From positions 24,138 to 66,979 of the forward strand of contig PLMW01000054.1 of NCBI GenBank assembly GCA_003142615.1: a stretch of 42,842 nucleotides of DNA, in the 5' to 3' direction. This DNA is from Opitutia bacterium (GTDB lineage Bacteria > Verrucomicrobiota > Verrucomicrobiia > Opitutales > Opitutaceae). The translations under genes and the position numbers were made by a program. Positions within the stretch are counted from its first letter, which is position 1. Each line of letters begins with the position of its first letter. Below are positions 8,947-19,672 of the stretch, piece after piece. The notes under the pieces were generated by a model that did not search any database, was not told where the DNA came from, and saw only the letters and a list, made by a program, of their open reading frames with translations.

Positions 8947-9705
8947 TCAAACCGGCGGGTTTGGCAGGAACCGATCCACCGCCGCGGTCACGGCCGTCAC
9001 GTGGGCCGCGAGGCGCTGCGGCAGGGGCCGCGCCGAAGGCGTCTCCAGCGTGTAGCTCAGCCGGGTGTGATGGGCGCGCAGGTAGATCGCCTCGGACCAC
9101 AGCTCGCGCTTCGCCGGATCACCGTCGGGCCGGATGATGCCGCCGGCGGCGGGGCGGCCGTCGATGGTCCCGGAAAAATTGACGGGGCAGATCTTCGCCA
9201 CCGCCTCGATGATGGGCTCCGCGAGGCTGGGGCGGTGATCGGGATTGAGTTCGTAGAGATAAAAGCCTGGCGACTCCCAGTCCTCGTGCACGCCGAGCGT
9301 GAGATCGAACGGCGGCTGCCGCCTCAGCCAGGCGACGTGGGCCCGGATCTCGCCGGTCTGGGGCGAGCGGTAGTCGCGGTTGAGATCGCGCCCCTCGTGA
9401 TTTTCGCTGGTGCCGCGGGTCAGGCCGGCCGGATTGAGCAACGGGCAGATGAACCATGCGCAGCGGTCATCGAAGAAGGCCTGCTCCACCAACTGCAGCA
9501 GCGCCTGCGGCGCCGCCGGCTCGTCACCATGGATGCCGGCGGAAAGATAAATGCGCGGTCGCGAGCCCGGGCTGAGCCTGGTGTAGGCGGTCAGCGGATA
9601 TCCCTGGACCTCGCCGAACTGCTCAGCCGCGAAACCCGCCGCATGGGCGGCGGCGGAGAATTCCCGATGAAAACCGGCGGGATGGAGCGGTGTGACGGCA
9701 GCCAT
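8947..9705 (-). CDS. M14-family zinc carboxypeptidase / MpaA-like amidase
   Basis: A 252-residue metallopeptidase of clan MC. The zinc ligands appear as His59 and Glu62 in GIHGDEPA and His141 in GVHEDWES. The substrate-binding Asn-Arg pair is in DLNRDYRSP (about 110-111) and the general-base Glu222 is in SYTLETPSAR. This set matches M14 carboxypeptidases, especially the short murein peptide amidase A/succinylglutamate desuccinylase-like group. No signal peptide is evident, so a cytoplasmic role such as recycling of murein peptides is more likely than secretion. The start at ATG 9703-9705 gives the full N-terminal strand. It is the first gene of a minus-strand series continuing to hisF and is divergent from gltX. 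The upstream gap holds two tandem repeat blocks. Confidence 0.85.
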   Translation of the reverse strand: MAAVTPLHPAGFHREFSAAAHAAGFAAEQFGEVQGYPLTAYTRLSPGSRPRIYLSAGIHGDEPAAPQALLQLVEQAFFDDRCAWFICPLLNPAGLTRGTSENHEGRDLNRDYRSPQTGEIRAHVAWLRRQPPFDLTLGVHEDWESPGFYLYELNPDHRPSLAEPIIEAVAKICPVNFSGTIDGRPAAGGIIRPDGDPAKRELWSEAIYLRAHHTRLSYTLETPSARPLPQRLAAHVTAVTAAVDRFLPNPPV

Positions 9706-9729
9706 GCCGCCGGTAGTTTAGGGGATTCT

Positions 9730-9804
9730 TTGACAGAATTGACAGAATTAACACGATGACCACCTCCTCGACTCAGGTTCATTCGGTTCATTTCGTTCAT
9801 TCCA
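9730..9804. repeat. Two 9-nt tandem repeat blocks upstream of gltX
   Basis: Block one (9730-9756) is TTGACAGAA, TTGACAGAA, TTAACACGA. Block two (9777-9803) is GGTTCATTC, GGTTCATTT, CGTTCATTC. Each is three copies of a 9-nt unit. The two blocks are different families and sit side by side between divergent genes. TTGACA would match a -35 hexamer, so the first block may overlap a gltX promoter, though no -10 partner is convincing. Confidence 0.7.
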
Positions 9805-9813
9805 CCGTAACTC

Positions 9814-11130
9814 ATGCCACAAGTTCGCGTCCGTTTCGCCCCCAGTCCCACCGGGTTCTTCCACATCGGCAGCGCCCGCACCGCGCTGTTCAACTGGCTT
9901 TACGCCCGCCACACCGGCGGCGTCTTCGTCCTGCGCATCGAGGACACGGACAAGGAGCGCAACACCGAGGAGTTCCTCAACGTCATCTACGACAGCCTGA
10001 CGTGGCTCGGCCTGAACTGGGACGAAGGACCGAAGGCCGGTGGCGGCTTCGGTCCCTATCGCCAGAGCGAGCGGGCGCCCATCTACCGCGAGTATCTCGC
10101 AAAACTGCAGGCCGCCGGCCGCACGTACGAGAAGGACGGCGCGGTCTACTTCAAGATCTCCGGTGAGCCGCAGGTCATCGACGACGCCATCCGGGGTCGC
10201 GTCGAGCGGACCGAGGAGAAGGATTTCGTGATTTGCCGCTCCGACGGCAACCCGGTGTTCCATTTCGTGAACGTCGTTGACGACATCACGATGCAGATCA
10301 CGCACGTGATCCGGGGCGAGGACCACCTGTCGAACACGAGCAAGCACACCGAGCTGTTCAAGGCCTTCGGCGCGCCGCTGCCGGTGTATGCGCACATTCC
10401 GCTCATCCTGAAGCAGAACGGGCCGGGCAAGATGTCGAAGCGCGACCAGGGTGCGCTGGTCGAGGAGTACCAGCGCCGCGGCTTTCTGCCCGAGGCGCTC
10501 GTCAACTTCCTCTGCCTGCTCGGCTGGTCGCCGAAGGACGATAGCGAAAAGATGCCGATCGCCGAGATCATCCGGCGCTTCGACCTGCCTGGCATCAACC
10601 AGACCAATGCGCGCTTCGACGAAAAGAAGCTCGCGCACATGAACATGACCTACCTGCTCGAGCAGCCGGCCGACCGGTTCGTGGCGCTCGCCCGGGACTA
10701 TTTCCAGGGGCAGAACGTCACCGCCGCCACGGCGGCGGATCCCGCCTATTTCCGCGCCGTGATGCTGCTCAGCCAGCCGAAGATCAAGGGCGTCGAGGAG
10801 CTGCCGGCCTACACCGTGTATTTCTTCATCGAGGATTTCCCGGTCGATGCCAGGGTGCGCGACAAGGTCATGGCCAAGGGCGATCCGCAGGCCCGGCTGC
10901 GCGAACTCGCCGCGGCGCTGACGACCGCGGACTTCTCGAGCGACACCGCCCTCGAGGAAACGATCAAGGCGACGGCGGCGAAAAACGGACTCGGCTTCGG
11001 CGACTACCAGGCGGTGGCGCGGCTGGCGGTATCGGGGACCAACGTGGGTCCGGGGATCACCGGAATGTTTCGCGTCCTCGGCCGCGAGCGCGTGCTCCGG
11101 CGCATCGAGCGGTTCCTGGGCGCGGCCTAG
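9814..11130 (+). CDS. gltX: Glutamyl-tRNA synthetase
   Basis: A 438-residue class I aminoacyl-tRNA synthetase charging tRNA-Glu with glutamate. The HIGH-type motif is [12 protein letters not shown] (about 10-21) and the second ATP motif is KMSKR at 206-210. RGEDHLSNT at about 168-176 is the usual GluRS signature. The C-terminal helical anticodon-binding part is present but a little shorter than the 460-490 residues common in bacteria. The ATG at 9814 leads directly into [10 protein letters not shown], so the start is secure. Its stop overlaps the convergent thrH stop by 4 bp. A separate glnS lies 3 kb away, so tRNA-Gln is probably charged directly and this enzyme is expected to be discriminating. 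Confidence 0.97.
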   Translation: MPQVRVRFAPSPTGFFHIGSARTALFNWLYARHTGGVFVLRIEDTDKERNTEEFLNVIYDSLTWLGLNWDEGPKAGGGFGPYRQSERAPIYREYLAKLQAAGRTYEKDGAVYFKISGEPQVIDDAIRGRVERTEEKDFVICRSDGNPVFHFVNVVDDITMQITHVIRGEDHLSNTSKHTELFKAFGAPLPVYAHIPLILKQNGPGKMSKRDQGALVEEYQRRGFLPEALVNFLCLLGWSPKDDSEKMPIAEIIRRFDLPGINQTNARFDEKKLAHMNMTYLLEQPADRFVALARDYFQGQNVTAATAADPAYFRAVMLLSQPKIKGVEELPAYTVYFFIEDFPVDARVRDKVMAKGDPQARLRELAAALTTADFSSDTALEETIKATAAKNGLGFGDYQAVARLAVSGTNVGPGITGMFRVLGRERVLRRIERFLGAA

Positions 11131-11729
11131 AGCCGCGCCTGGATCGCCTGCAGCAGTGCGGGATAGTCATCGACCGCGGGAAACTGCGGGAACTGCTTCA
11201 CAACGGCGGCGGGCGCGCGAAACAGGATGCCATGGTCGGCCCGGGCCAGCATCGTCGTGTCGTTGAAGGAATCACCCGCGGCGACAACCCGGTAATGGAT
11301 CGACTGCAGGGCCTCGACCGAACAGCGCTTCTGATCCGGGACGCGCAGCTGGTAGCCGGTGATGCGGTCGTTGTCCACGATCAGCCGGTTGCAGAACAGC
11401 GTGGGCCAGCCGAGCTGGCGCAGCAGCGGCTGGGCAAACTGTTCAAACGTGTCGGAGACAATGATCACCTGCACCTGCGCCCGCAGCGTGTTGAGGAACT
11501 CGATCGCCCCGGGCAGCGGCGACAGCGAGCCGATGATGCCCTGAATTCGCGAGAGCGTGACGCCGTGCCGGCCGAGAATCTCGATGCGCCCGCGCATCAA
11601 CCGGTCGTAATCCGGTTCGTCGCGCGTGGTGCGCCGTAATTCGGCGATGCCCGTGTGCTCGGCGACCGCGATCCAGATCTCCGGCGTGAGAACGCCTTCC
11701 ATGTCGAGGGTGACGATGCTTTGCTGCAC
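11127..11729 (-). CDS. thrH: ThrH-type phosphoserine phosphatase / phosphoserine:homoserine phosphotransferase
   Basis: A 200-residue HAD-superfamily enzyme. The nucleophile Asp9 lies in [15 protein letters not shown], with the Glu that is characteristic of ThrH in place of the second Asp of SerB. The Ser/Thr motif is [10 protein letters not shown] and the metal motif [12 protein letters not shown]. ThrH of Pseudomonas dephosphorylates phosphoserine and can transfer that phosphate to homoserine, linking serine and threonine synthesis. The frame extends upstream, but family alignment places the start near GTG 11727-11729; no ATG is available there and no Shine-Dalgarno sequence is obvious. No thrB or serB is visible in the window, while serA, hom and thrC lie 6-11 kb away, so this enzyme may serve one or both missing steps. 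Confidence 0.88.
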   Translation of the reverse strand: MQQSIVTLDMEGVLTPEIWIAVAEHTGIAELRRTTRDEPDYDRLMRGRIEILGRHGVTLSRIQGIIGSLSPLPGAIEFLNTLRAQVQVIIVSDTFEQFAQPLLRQLGWPTLFCNRLIVDNDRITGYQLRVPDQKRCSVEALQSIHYRVVAAGDSFNDTTMLARADHGILFRAPAAVVKQFPQFPAVDDYPALLQAIQARL

Positions 11730-11835
11730 GATCGCGGAGTGGACCGAAAGTTGGCGGCGCTGGCAAGCCGCGACCGCCTCCGCCGGAAGGATCGGCCGGG
11801 ATGCTTTGCCCCCGGTCCTCACGCCGCGGAAAATC

Positions 11836-12699
11836 TCAGAGGTACGGTGACAGCAGCGGCGCCAGCTGGCGCCGCGTTGTCGCCGGCCAAAGCTTTTTGT
11901 CGGTCATGATCGCGTTCTGCAGCGCGTGGTGGCACGGCCAGTCCGGCTTGGCGGGAATCCGCGGGATGACGTGGGCGATGATTTTCCGGGCCGTCCCGGC
12001 GTTGCGCTGCAGGTGCTCGACCACCATCTCAGTCGTCACATGGGCTTCATCCGCCTTCCAGCAATCGTAGTCGGTGACCATGGCCATGGTGGCGTAGGCA
12101 ATCTCGGCCTCGCGGGCGCACTTGGCCTCGCCGAGGTTGGTCATGCCGATGACATCGTAACCGAGCCGGTGGTTGGACAGTGATTCCGCCCGCGTGCTGA
12201 AGGCGGGACCGTCAATGCACACGTAGGTGCCGCGGTCATGCGCCCGCGCTTTCACCGCCCGGGCGCTCCGCAGCAGCAGGCGGCGCAGTTCCTCGCAGAT
12301 CGGGTCGGCCAAAGCGACATGGGCCACGATGCCCCGCCCGAAAAAGGTGTGCTCCAGCGACATTTTCGTCCGGTCCAGAAACTGGTCGATCATCACCACG
12401 TCGCAGGGGCGGTAGCGCGCCTGCAGCGAACCCACGGCGCTGACGCTGATGATCCAGTCCACCCCCAGTTTTTTCATGGCCCAGAGGTTGGCCCGGTGGT
12501 TCAACTCGCTCGGCAGGATGCGATGCCCGCGGCCGTGCCGCGGCAGGAACACGACTTCGCGTCCGGCCATCGTGCCGGTCAGCAGGTCGTCCGAGGGCGG
12601 ACCGAAGGGGGTCTTCACGCGCACCCAGGTCTGGCCCGCGAATCCCTCGAGGTTGTAGAGGCCGGTGCCTCCGATGATGCCGATGCGATGGTGATTCAT
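11836..12699 (-). CDS. mtnP: S-methyl-5'-thioadenosine phosphorylase
   Basis: A 287-residue purine-nucleoside phosphorylase family enzyme that splits methylthioadenosine, the by-product of polyamine and quorum-signal synthesis, into adenine and methylthioribose-1-phosphate. Visible signatures are the N-terminal IGIIGGTGLY, the phosphate-binding LPRHGRGHR, and the C-terminal base-binding region GMTNLGEAKCAREAEI followed by MVTDYDCW. The TDYD segment is typical of MTAP specificity for 6-amino purines. The ATG at 12697-12699 is preferred over the upstream in-frame ATG because GGAGAAA lies at good distance from it. It lies 87 bp downstream of the UroD/MtaA-like gene on the same strand. Other methionine-salvage genes are not in the window. 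Confidence 0.94.
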   Translation of the reverse strand: MNHHRIGIIGGTGLYNLEGFAGQTWVRVKTPFGPPSDDLLTGTMAGREVVFLPRHGRGHRILPSELNHRANLWAMKKLGVDWIISVSAVGSLQARYRPCDVVMIDQFLDRTKMSLEHTFFGRGIVAHVALADPICEELRRLLLRSARAVKARAHDRGTYVCIDGPAFSTRAESLSNHRLGYDVIGMTNLGEAKCAREAEIAYATMAMVTDYDCWKADEAHVTTEMVVEHLQRNAGTARKIIAHVIPRIPAKPDWPCHHALQNAIMTDKKLWPATTRRQLAPLLSPYL

Positions 12700-12786
12700 G
12701 TCCGTTTCTCCGATTGGCAAAGGTTAGCGAAGGAACTTCGCGCTGTAAAATCCCGTTTTCCGCCGGCTTCCCGGCTCACCGACGGG

Positions 12787-13848
12787 CTAGGGAGGGGAAA
12801 CTGGATTTGGCGCGGGGGGACCAGGATCGGTCCCTGGTTTCCCGACCGCGGCATGGTTGAACGCATTCACCGCTCCGTAGAACGCGTCGAGGCTGGCCAG
12901 CGCTGAATCGGGCGGCACGTCGCAGCCCGACGAAATGACAAAATTGGGAAACGCCGCCGTTGTGGTGAGGAGGACCGTGGCGCGGGCCGCCACCTCCGCC
13001 GGCGTCGCCTGGCAGAAAACCGCCGCCGGATCCAGGTTGCCGCACAGGACCACTTCCGCCGGCACCTTGCCCAGCGCGGACAGCAGGTCCATCGGCGCGC
13101 CGAAGTGAAAGGTGCGCAAGCCCGTCTCCAGGATTGCCGGCAGATGCACCGCCTTCGCCGCGCAGTTGTGCAGGATCAACGCAAACCGGCCGTCATCCAC
13201 CGTTGTGGCGATCTGCCGGATGTAGGCCGAGGAAAACGCGGACAGGCTGCGCGGGGACAGCAGTCCCGCGGCCGGCTCGGCCATGATCAGGCCGTCGGCG
13301 CCGGCCTCCTTGAATGCCTGGACGTACGCACCCAGGAACCGTGTGCATTTCTCCAGCACGACGTGAATCAGGTCCGGCTCGAGCACGGTGAATTCCATCG
13401 CCTCCTTTACGCCCACCAGCCGGGAGGCCAGCGAAAACGGTCCGATGCAGCCGCCGAGTACCAGCGGGTGGTCGGCAAGGCGTCGCAGTCGGCGGGCCGT
13501 CTCCAGATAAACTCGCGTCCGCCGGTCACCAGGCGCGGGCACGGGCAGGTTGTCCGCCTGCCCGCGGCTCGTGACCAGCCGGCCGGTGACGGACGGTATT
13601 TCGTTTTCCGGCTGGAAGATTTCGCTACCGAACGCTTCCGCCTCGGCGCTCAGGTCCATTGCCGTCAGTACAAACGGCGTCTGATAGCGCTGGTGAAGTG
13701 CGGCCTGGACTTCGAACTGGATCCGGGGATCGCTCACCACCTGCTGCACGGTGGCTCCGGTCAGGGCCATGCCCGGATACGTCGCAATCGGCATGGCCTG
13801 CCGTCGGACGGATGCCAGAACCAGCTGGTTAAAGGCGTTGAAACTCAT
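12787..13848 (-). CDS. UroD-superfamily protein, MtaA/CmuA-like methyltransferase
   Basis: A 353-residue protein of the uroporphyrinogen decarboxylase superfamily. It keeps a TIM-barrel pattern and, in place of UroD active-site residues, a His-X-Cys pair at 227-229 (LILHNCAAK) with Cys309 (SSGCDVPPDS). This is the zinc-binding arrangement of methylcobamide:thiol methyltransferases such as MtaA, MtbA and CmuA. It probably moves a methyl group between a corrinoid carrier and a thiol acceptor rather than making coproporphyrinogen. The acceptor is unknown. The proline-rich C-terminal tail (GKPGTDPGPPAPNPVSPP) is likely disordered. The gene is followed by mtnP and preceded by glnS on the same strand with a gap of 41 bp to the glnS stop. 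Confidence 0.82.
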   Translation of the reverse strand: MSFNAFNQLVLASVRRQAMPIATYPGMALTGATVQQVVSDPRIQFEVQAALHQRYQTPFVLTAMDLSAEAEAFGSEIFQPENEIPSVTGRLVTSRGQADNLPVPAPGDRRTRVYLETARRLRRLADHPLVLGGCIGPFSLASRLVGVKEAMEFTVLEPDLIHVVLEKCTRFLGAYVQAFKEAGADGLIMAEPAAGLLSPRSLSAFSSAYIRQIATTVDDGRFALILHNCAAKAVHLPAILETGLRTFHFGAPMDLLSALGKVPAEVVLCGNLDPAAVFCQATPAEVAARATVLLTTTAAFPNFVISSGCDVPPDSALASLDAFYGAVNAFNHAAVGKPGTDPGPPAPNPVSPP

Positions 13849-13889
13849 GACTGCACGGCGGGCGCTTGGCCTCGATCGCCCGTCGGGCT

Positions 13890-15776
<1,887 letters not shown>

Positions 15777-15915
15777 AAATAAACCGGCAAATTTGCGGAA
15801 ACGCCGGGCGCGAGGCAACGCACAATTCACGGCGCCGAGGGGTGACGGCCGCCGCCGGGGCGCCCGTTGCAGGAAAAAGTTGAAGCGGAACGGGGAATCG
15901 CGCCATCCTCCGGGC

Positions 15916-16470
15916 ATGAACAGAATCCAGGTGCTTTTCATCTCACTGACAATGACCGTGGCGACGGTCGGGGCGGCGGAGGCGGGTTTCTGGCAGCAGC
16001 TTGCGCCCGAGGAGCGCCGCGCGGCGGGTCTGGACCAGCTCACGCCGGAGCAGCAGGCGGCGCTCGACCAGCTGGCCGGGCGTTACGCGCGCGAGGGAGC
16101 CCGCAAAGTTCGCGAACAGGCGAAGCAGGAAGCGCGCGCGGAGGTAAAACAGGAGGTGCGCGAGGAGGTGAAGCAGGAGATGAAGGCCGAGGAGAAGATG
16201 CGCGATGTGGCCACGGAGGGCCTGCTGGTGGATCACAAGGAGACGGTCATTCGCAGCCGTATTGAGGGCAGCTTCAACGGCTGGTCCGGCGCGACGGTCT
16301 TCCGCCTCGAAAACGGCCAGACGTGGGTGCAGAGCAACTCAAACGACTCCATGTGGTTCCCCACCAAGGAAAGTCCCATGGTGGAAATCCGCCCTTCGAA
16401 GCTTGGCGGCTGGAAACTTTACCTGCTGGAGGAGGACGGTCTCTGGGTGCGTGTCCGCCGCGTTGACTGA
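15916..16470 (+). CDS. Secreted protein with a charged helical repeat region
   Basis: A 184-residue exported protein. The ATG at 15916 begins a signal peptide (MNRIQVLFISLTMTVATVGA, ending AEAG). A helical region at about 55-95 follows, with Lys/Glu/Arg-rich 4-residue patterns such as EVKQEVREEVKQEMKAEEK, likely a single long helix or coiled coil. The final 90 residues form a compact domain with four Trp residues and alternating beta strands (GSFNGWSGATVFRLENGQTW, VEIRPSKLGGWKLYLLEEDG), which looks like a small beta-barrel. I do not recognise a characterised family. The gene is divergent from glnS with a 140-bp gap and stands alone. Confidence 0.75.
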   Translation: MNRIQVLFISLTMTVATVGAAEAGFWQQLAPEERRAAGLDQLTPEQQAALDQLAGRYAREGARKVREQAKQEARAEVKQEVREEVKQEMKAEEKMRDVATEGLLVDHKETVIRSRIEGSFNGWSGATVFRLENGQTWVQSNSNDSMWFPTKESPMVEIRPSKLGGWKLYLLEEDGLWVRVRRVD

Positions 16471-16570
16471 AACCGCGGCCGGGCTTCGCCTGTCTCGTCC
16501 ACCCTCCGGTGTTGACGGCGGACGCGCACGCCATGCGGCGGGTCCGTCTGCCACCCCGCCCGGACGGATG

Positions 16571-16599
16571 TGAATTTCTCCGCGTCCTGCGTGTCTCCA
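16571..16599. repeat. TCTCCGCGTCCTGCGTGTCTCC repeat remnant
   Basis: Around 16571-16599 the sequence has CTCCGCGTC, CTGCGTGTC, and CTCC units about 9 nt apart in the gap between the convergent coiled-coil protein gene and the HD gene. It resembles, in reverse orientation, the GCAGAGGCGGCGGAGAG stretch inside the repeat cluster near 3430. Confidence 0.4.
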
Positions 16600-16624
16600 G
16601 GGTGAAGGCGGTCGCCGTTGTTCC

Positions 16625-17251
16625 TCATGCCGTGGGCGCAGTGGCGAGATGCCCCGCCGCGACGGTCTGCTCGATCATCGTTTGGGCGTACTCCCAGAGC
16701 GTGGTGGAGCCTTCGGCGATGTAGGAGTTGCGGGCGATCACCCGGTCGCGGGTGACGCCGTGCCTGCGCCAGGCGGCGCCTTCGGTGTGGCAGTTCAGCA
16801 GCATCGGCTGAAACCGGTCGACGGCCGCGGCGAATTTGGCTTCGGGCGTCCACCGCGCTTCGAACTCGTCCCACAGCGCCCGAAACTCGCACCGCTGGTC
16901 CGGCGGCAGCAGCCCGAAGATGCGGTCGGCGGCCACGGCCTCGCGGGCGTGCTGGTCGGCCATGGCTTTGACGTCGTACGCAAAGGTGTCGCCTGCATCG
17001 ATCTCCACCAAGTCATGGATGATGAGCATCTTGAGCACGCGCAGCACGTCGAGCTGCGGACAGTTCGCGTGCTCGGCCAGCGTTATGACGATGAGGCACA
17101 GATGCCACGAGTGCTCGGCGTCGTTCTCGGCGCGCCGGCTGTTGATGAGCACGGTCTGCCGGAAGATCTCCTTCAGCTTGTCGACTTCGATGATGAAACG
17201 GATCTGTTGCGCCAGGCGCTCGCGGGCGGGCAGGGTGGTGGAGGGCGTCAT
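16625..17251 (-). CDS. HD-domain phosphohydrolase, YfbR/HDDC2-like
   Basis: A 208-residue cytoplasmic HD-superfamily protein. Metal ligands are seen as His in RRAENDAEHSWHL (about 38-50), the HD pair in LMIIHDLVEIDAGD (about 70-85, where Ile-His-Asp-Leu is the classical HD motif), and a distal Asp in FAAAVDRFQPML. This arrangement is that of YfbR/HDDC2-type 5'-deoxynucleotidases, which remove phosphate from dNMPs. The substrate is inferred from family only. The ATG at 17249-17251 is the only sensible start in the frame. The gene is divergent from serA with about 150 bp between them, a gap that contains a GC-rich palindrome (GCCCGGGCC/GGCCCGG) but no obvious promoter. Confidence 0.85.
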   Translation of the reverse strand: MTPSTTLPARERLAQQIRFIIEVDKLKEIFRQTVLINSRRAENDAEHSWHLCLIVITLAEHANCPQLDVLRVLKMLIIHDLVEIDAGDTFAYDVKAMADQHAREAVAADRIFGLLPPDQRCEFRALWDEFEARWTPEAKFAAAVDRFQPMLLNCHTEGAAWRRHGVTRDRVIARNSYIAEGSTTLWEYAQTMIEQTVAAGHLATAPTA

Positions 17252-17401
17252 GCCCCACGAAAGCGTTCCTCCGCGGCCAGGGCAAACGCGAAGCGCCCGG
17301 GCCGCGGGCTCCGGCCCGGTGGGGGCCGGCGGCGCCACCGGAGCCCATCTCCGGTATTGCATTGCAGAGCAGGGCACTTTTCCGTCAATGACTTTGGACC
17401 C

Positions 17402-18991
17402 ATGAAAATCCTCGTTGCCGACAAAATCTCTCCCAAGGGAGTGGCCTTGCTTCGCAGCCAGCCCGGCTTTGAAGTCGTGGAGGCGTACAATTCCACCCGG
17501 GAGAAGCTCCTGGAGATCGTCAAGGACGTGCAGGCCATCGCCGTCCGGAGCGAGACGAAGATCACCGCCGAGGTCATCGCCGCGGCGCCGAAACTGCAGG
17601 TTGTCGGCCGCGCGGGCGTAGGCGTCGACAACGTCGACGTCGAGGCGGCCACCGAGCGCGGCGTGGTCGTCATGAACACCCCGTCGGGCAACACCATCGC
17701 CACGGCGGAGCTGACCTTCACCCACATGCTGTGCGGCGCCCGCCCGGTGCCGCAGGCCACCGCCTCCATGCGCGAGGGCAAATGGGACCGCAAGACCTTC
17801 GCCGGCATCGAACTCTACAAGAAGGTGCTCGGCATCGTCGGCCTCGGCCGCATCGGCGGCGAAGTGGCCCGGCGCGCGCAGGCCTTCGGCATGCGCGTGC
17901 TCGCCTACGACCCCTACCTGGCGCCCAGCCGTGCCAAGGCCATGCAGGTCGAACAGGTCGATCTCGACACGCTGCTGCATGAATCGGACTACATCACCGT
18001 CCACATGCCGCTGACCGACCAGACCCGCTACATGATCGACGAAGCGGCGCTGGCGAAGACGAAGAAGGGCGTGCGCCTCTTCAACTGCGCCCGCGGCGGC
18101 ATCATCAAGGAGGCGGCGCTCGTGGCTGCGCTCAAGGCGGGTCACGTCGCCGCCGCCGGCCTCGATGTGTACGAGGACGAGCCGCTGCCGGCGGACCACG
18201 AATTGCGCCGGCTGCCCAACGTCACCCTCACGCCGCACCTCGGCGCCTCGACCGCCGAGGCGCAGGAAAGCGTGGGCATTGAGATCGCCGAGGCCATCGT
18301 CGACGCGCTCCGTGGCGGCATCATCCGCAACGCCGTCAACGTGCCGTCGATCGACGCCGCCACGCTCAAGGTGCTGGGTCCCTACCTCGACCTCGGCGCC
18401 AAGCTCGGCACGCTCGTGCAGCAGATTGCGCCGCACCAGGTCGACAAACTCCGCATCACCTATTGGGGGAAGATCGTCGATCTCGATGCCAACGCGGTCA
18501 CCCGCAGCATCCAGCGCGGTTATCTCCGCCAGATCGGCGGCGCGGAGGTCAATTTCGTCAATGCGCCGGTGCTGCTCCAGCGGCTCGGCGTGCAGGTGGA
18601 AGTCATCAAGTCGGCCTCCGACTCCGACTACACCGAGCTGATCCAGATCGAGGCCGTGGGTCCCGACGGGAAGGTTTACTCCGCCGCCGGCACGCTCATC
18701 GGCAAGGGCAACCGCCCGCGCATCATCGCCATCAACGGCCGCGACGTCGAGGTCGCCGCCGAGGGCAAGCTGCTGGTGCTCGAGAACGCGGACGTGCCCG
18801 GCATGGTCGGCACCGTGGGGACGATCCTCGGCAAGGGCGGCGTCAACATCGCCGACATGTCGTTGAGCCGCCTCACGCCCGGCGGCACGGCCTACATGGT
18901 CGTGCGGGTCGACAGCGAGCCGAGCCCCGCCGCCCGGCAGGAGATCAAGTCCAACCCGGCCATCAAGATGGCGAAGTTCGTGCAGCTGTAA
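17402..18991 (+). CDS. serA: D-3-phosphoglycerate dehydrogenase
   Basis: A 529-residue enzyme starting serine synthesis by oxidising 3-phosphoglycerate with NAD. Domains in order are the split substrate-binding domain, the Rossmann domain with GIVGLGRIGGE at about 144-154, the catalytic triad Arg231 (CARGGI), Glu near 260 (YEDEP) and His279 (LTPHLGAS), an intervening allosteric substrate-binding domain (about 320-450), and a C-terminal ACT domain from about 455. This is the long type-1 form, like that of Mycobacterium and Bacillus. The ACT domain suggests serine feedback. The start is at ATG 17402 (MKILVADKIS). The next gene, plsY, begins 3 bp after the stop, so serA probably heads the run serA-plsY-hom-lysC. 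Confidence 0.97.
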   Translation: MKILVADKISPKGVALLRSQPGFEVVEAYNSTREKLLEIVKDVQAIAVRSETKITAEVIAAAPKLQVVGRAGVGVDNVDVEAATERGVVVMNTPSGNTIATAELTFTHMLCGARPVPQATASMREGKWDRKTFAGIELYKKVLGIVGLGRIGGEVARRAQAFGMRVLAYDPYLAPSRAKAMQVEQVDLDTLLHESDYITVHMPLTDQTRYMIDEAALAKTKKGVRLFNCARGGIIKEAALVAALKAGHVAAAGLDVYEDEPLPADHELRRLPNVTLTPHLGASTAEAQESVGIEIAEAIVDALRGGIIRNAVNVPSIDAATLKVLGPYLDLGAKLGTLVQQIAPHQVDKLRITYWGKIVDLDANAVTRSIQRGYLRQIGGAEVNFVNAPVLLQRLGVQVEVIKSASDSDYTELIQIEAVGPDGKVYSAAGTLIGKGNRPRIIAINGRDVEVAAEGKLLVLENADVPGMVGTVGTILGKGGVNIADMSLSRLTPGGTAYMVVRVDSEPSPAARQEIKSNPAIKMAKFVQL

Positions 18992-18994
18992 TCC

Positions 18995-19672
18995 ATGTTC
19001 ACTCCACTCCTCATCGCGGCCGTCGTCGGCTACTTTCTGGGGGCGCTCCCGTTTGGCTACCTCGTGGCCCGGGCGTGCGGGGTGGATATTTTCAAGGCGG
19101 GCAGCGGCAACCCGGGCGCGACCAACGTCAAGCGCGTGCTGGGCACGAAGGCGGGCAACATGGTCTACGTCCTCGATGCCTTGAAAGGCGCGGTGGCGGC
19201 GGGCTGGCCGCTGCTCTACTACCGGCTGTCCCATCAACCCATCACGTCGGTGACGACGGACGACGCCGGCCGTATCCTCTGGACGCTCGATTGTAGCCTC
19301 ACTGCGGCTGTCATCGGGCTGGTGGCGGCGGTGCTCGGCCATTCGTTCTCCATCTTCACCCGTTTCAAGGGCGGCAAAGGCGTGGCCACCACCTCGGGCG
19401 GACTGCTGGTGCTCATGCCCGTGCCCATCCTCATCGGCGCCGGGGTGTGGTTCACCACGTTCTTCGCCTCGCGCTACGTTTCCCTGGCCTCGATCCTCTC
19501 CGCGGTGGTGGTGCCGGCGATGGCGTGGGCGTTCGGACTGCCGCTCATCCTCAAGATCGTCGTCACGCTGCTCGGCGCGCTTGTCATCGTGCGGCATCAC
19601 TCCAACATTCGCCGCCTCTTCGCCGGCACCGAACACCGATGGGAGCGCCGGCCGAAAGGGGAAGCCCCATGA
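18995..19672 (+). CDS. plsY: Glycerol-3-phosphate acyltransferase PlsY
   Basis: A 225-residue inner-membrane enzyme that transfers an acyl group from acyl-phosphate to glycerol-3-phosphate, the first step of phospholipid synthesis. The family motifs are visible: GYFLGALPFGYLVAR with SGNPGATNVKRVLG (about 36-49), GHSFSIFTRFKGGKGVATTSG (about 110-130) and the C-terminal VIVRHHSNIRRLFAGTEHR. Several hydrophobic spans predict five or so membrane helices. It starts 3 bp after serA, and its TGA overlaps the ATG of hom by ATGA, implying translational coupling. Its place in an amino-acid operon is unexpected functionally but common as a conserved arrangement only if comparison shows so; I cannot check that. 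Confidence 0.95.
   Translation: MFTPLLIAAVVGYFLGALPFGYLVARACGVDIFKAGSGNPGATNVKRVLGTKAGNMVYVLDALKGAVAAGWPLLYYRLSHQPITSVTTDDAGRILWTLDCSLTAAVIGLVAAVLGHSFSIFTRFKGGKGVATTSGGLLVLMPVPILIGAGVWFTTFFASRYVSLASILSAVVVPAMAWAFGLPLILKIVVTLLGALVIVRHHSNIRRLFAGTEHRWERRPKGEAP

Noticed and set aside
9730-9804. CRISPR-like array
   Set aside because: Units are 9 nt with no spacers between them, far too short and uniform for CRISPR.
17290-17340. GC-rich palindrome upstream of serA considered as a riboswitch or terminator
   Set aside because: There is no T-run and no conserved riboswitch core; GC-rich intergenic DNA readily forms such palindromes.
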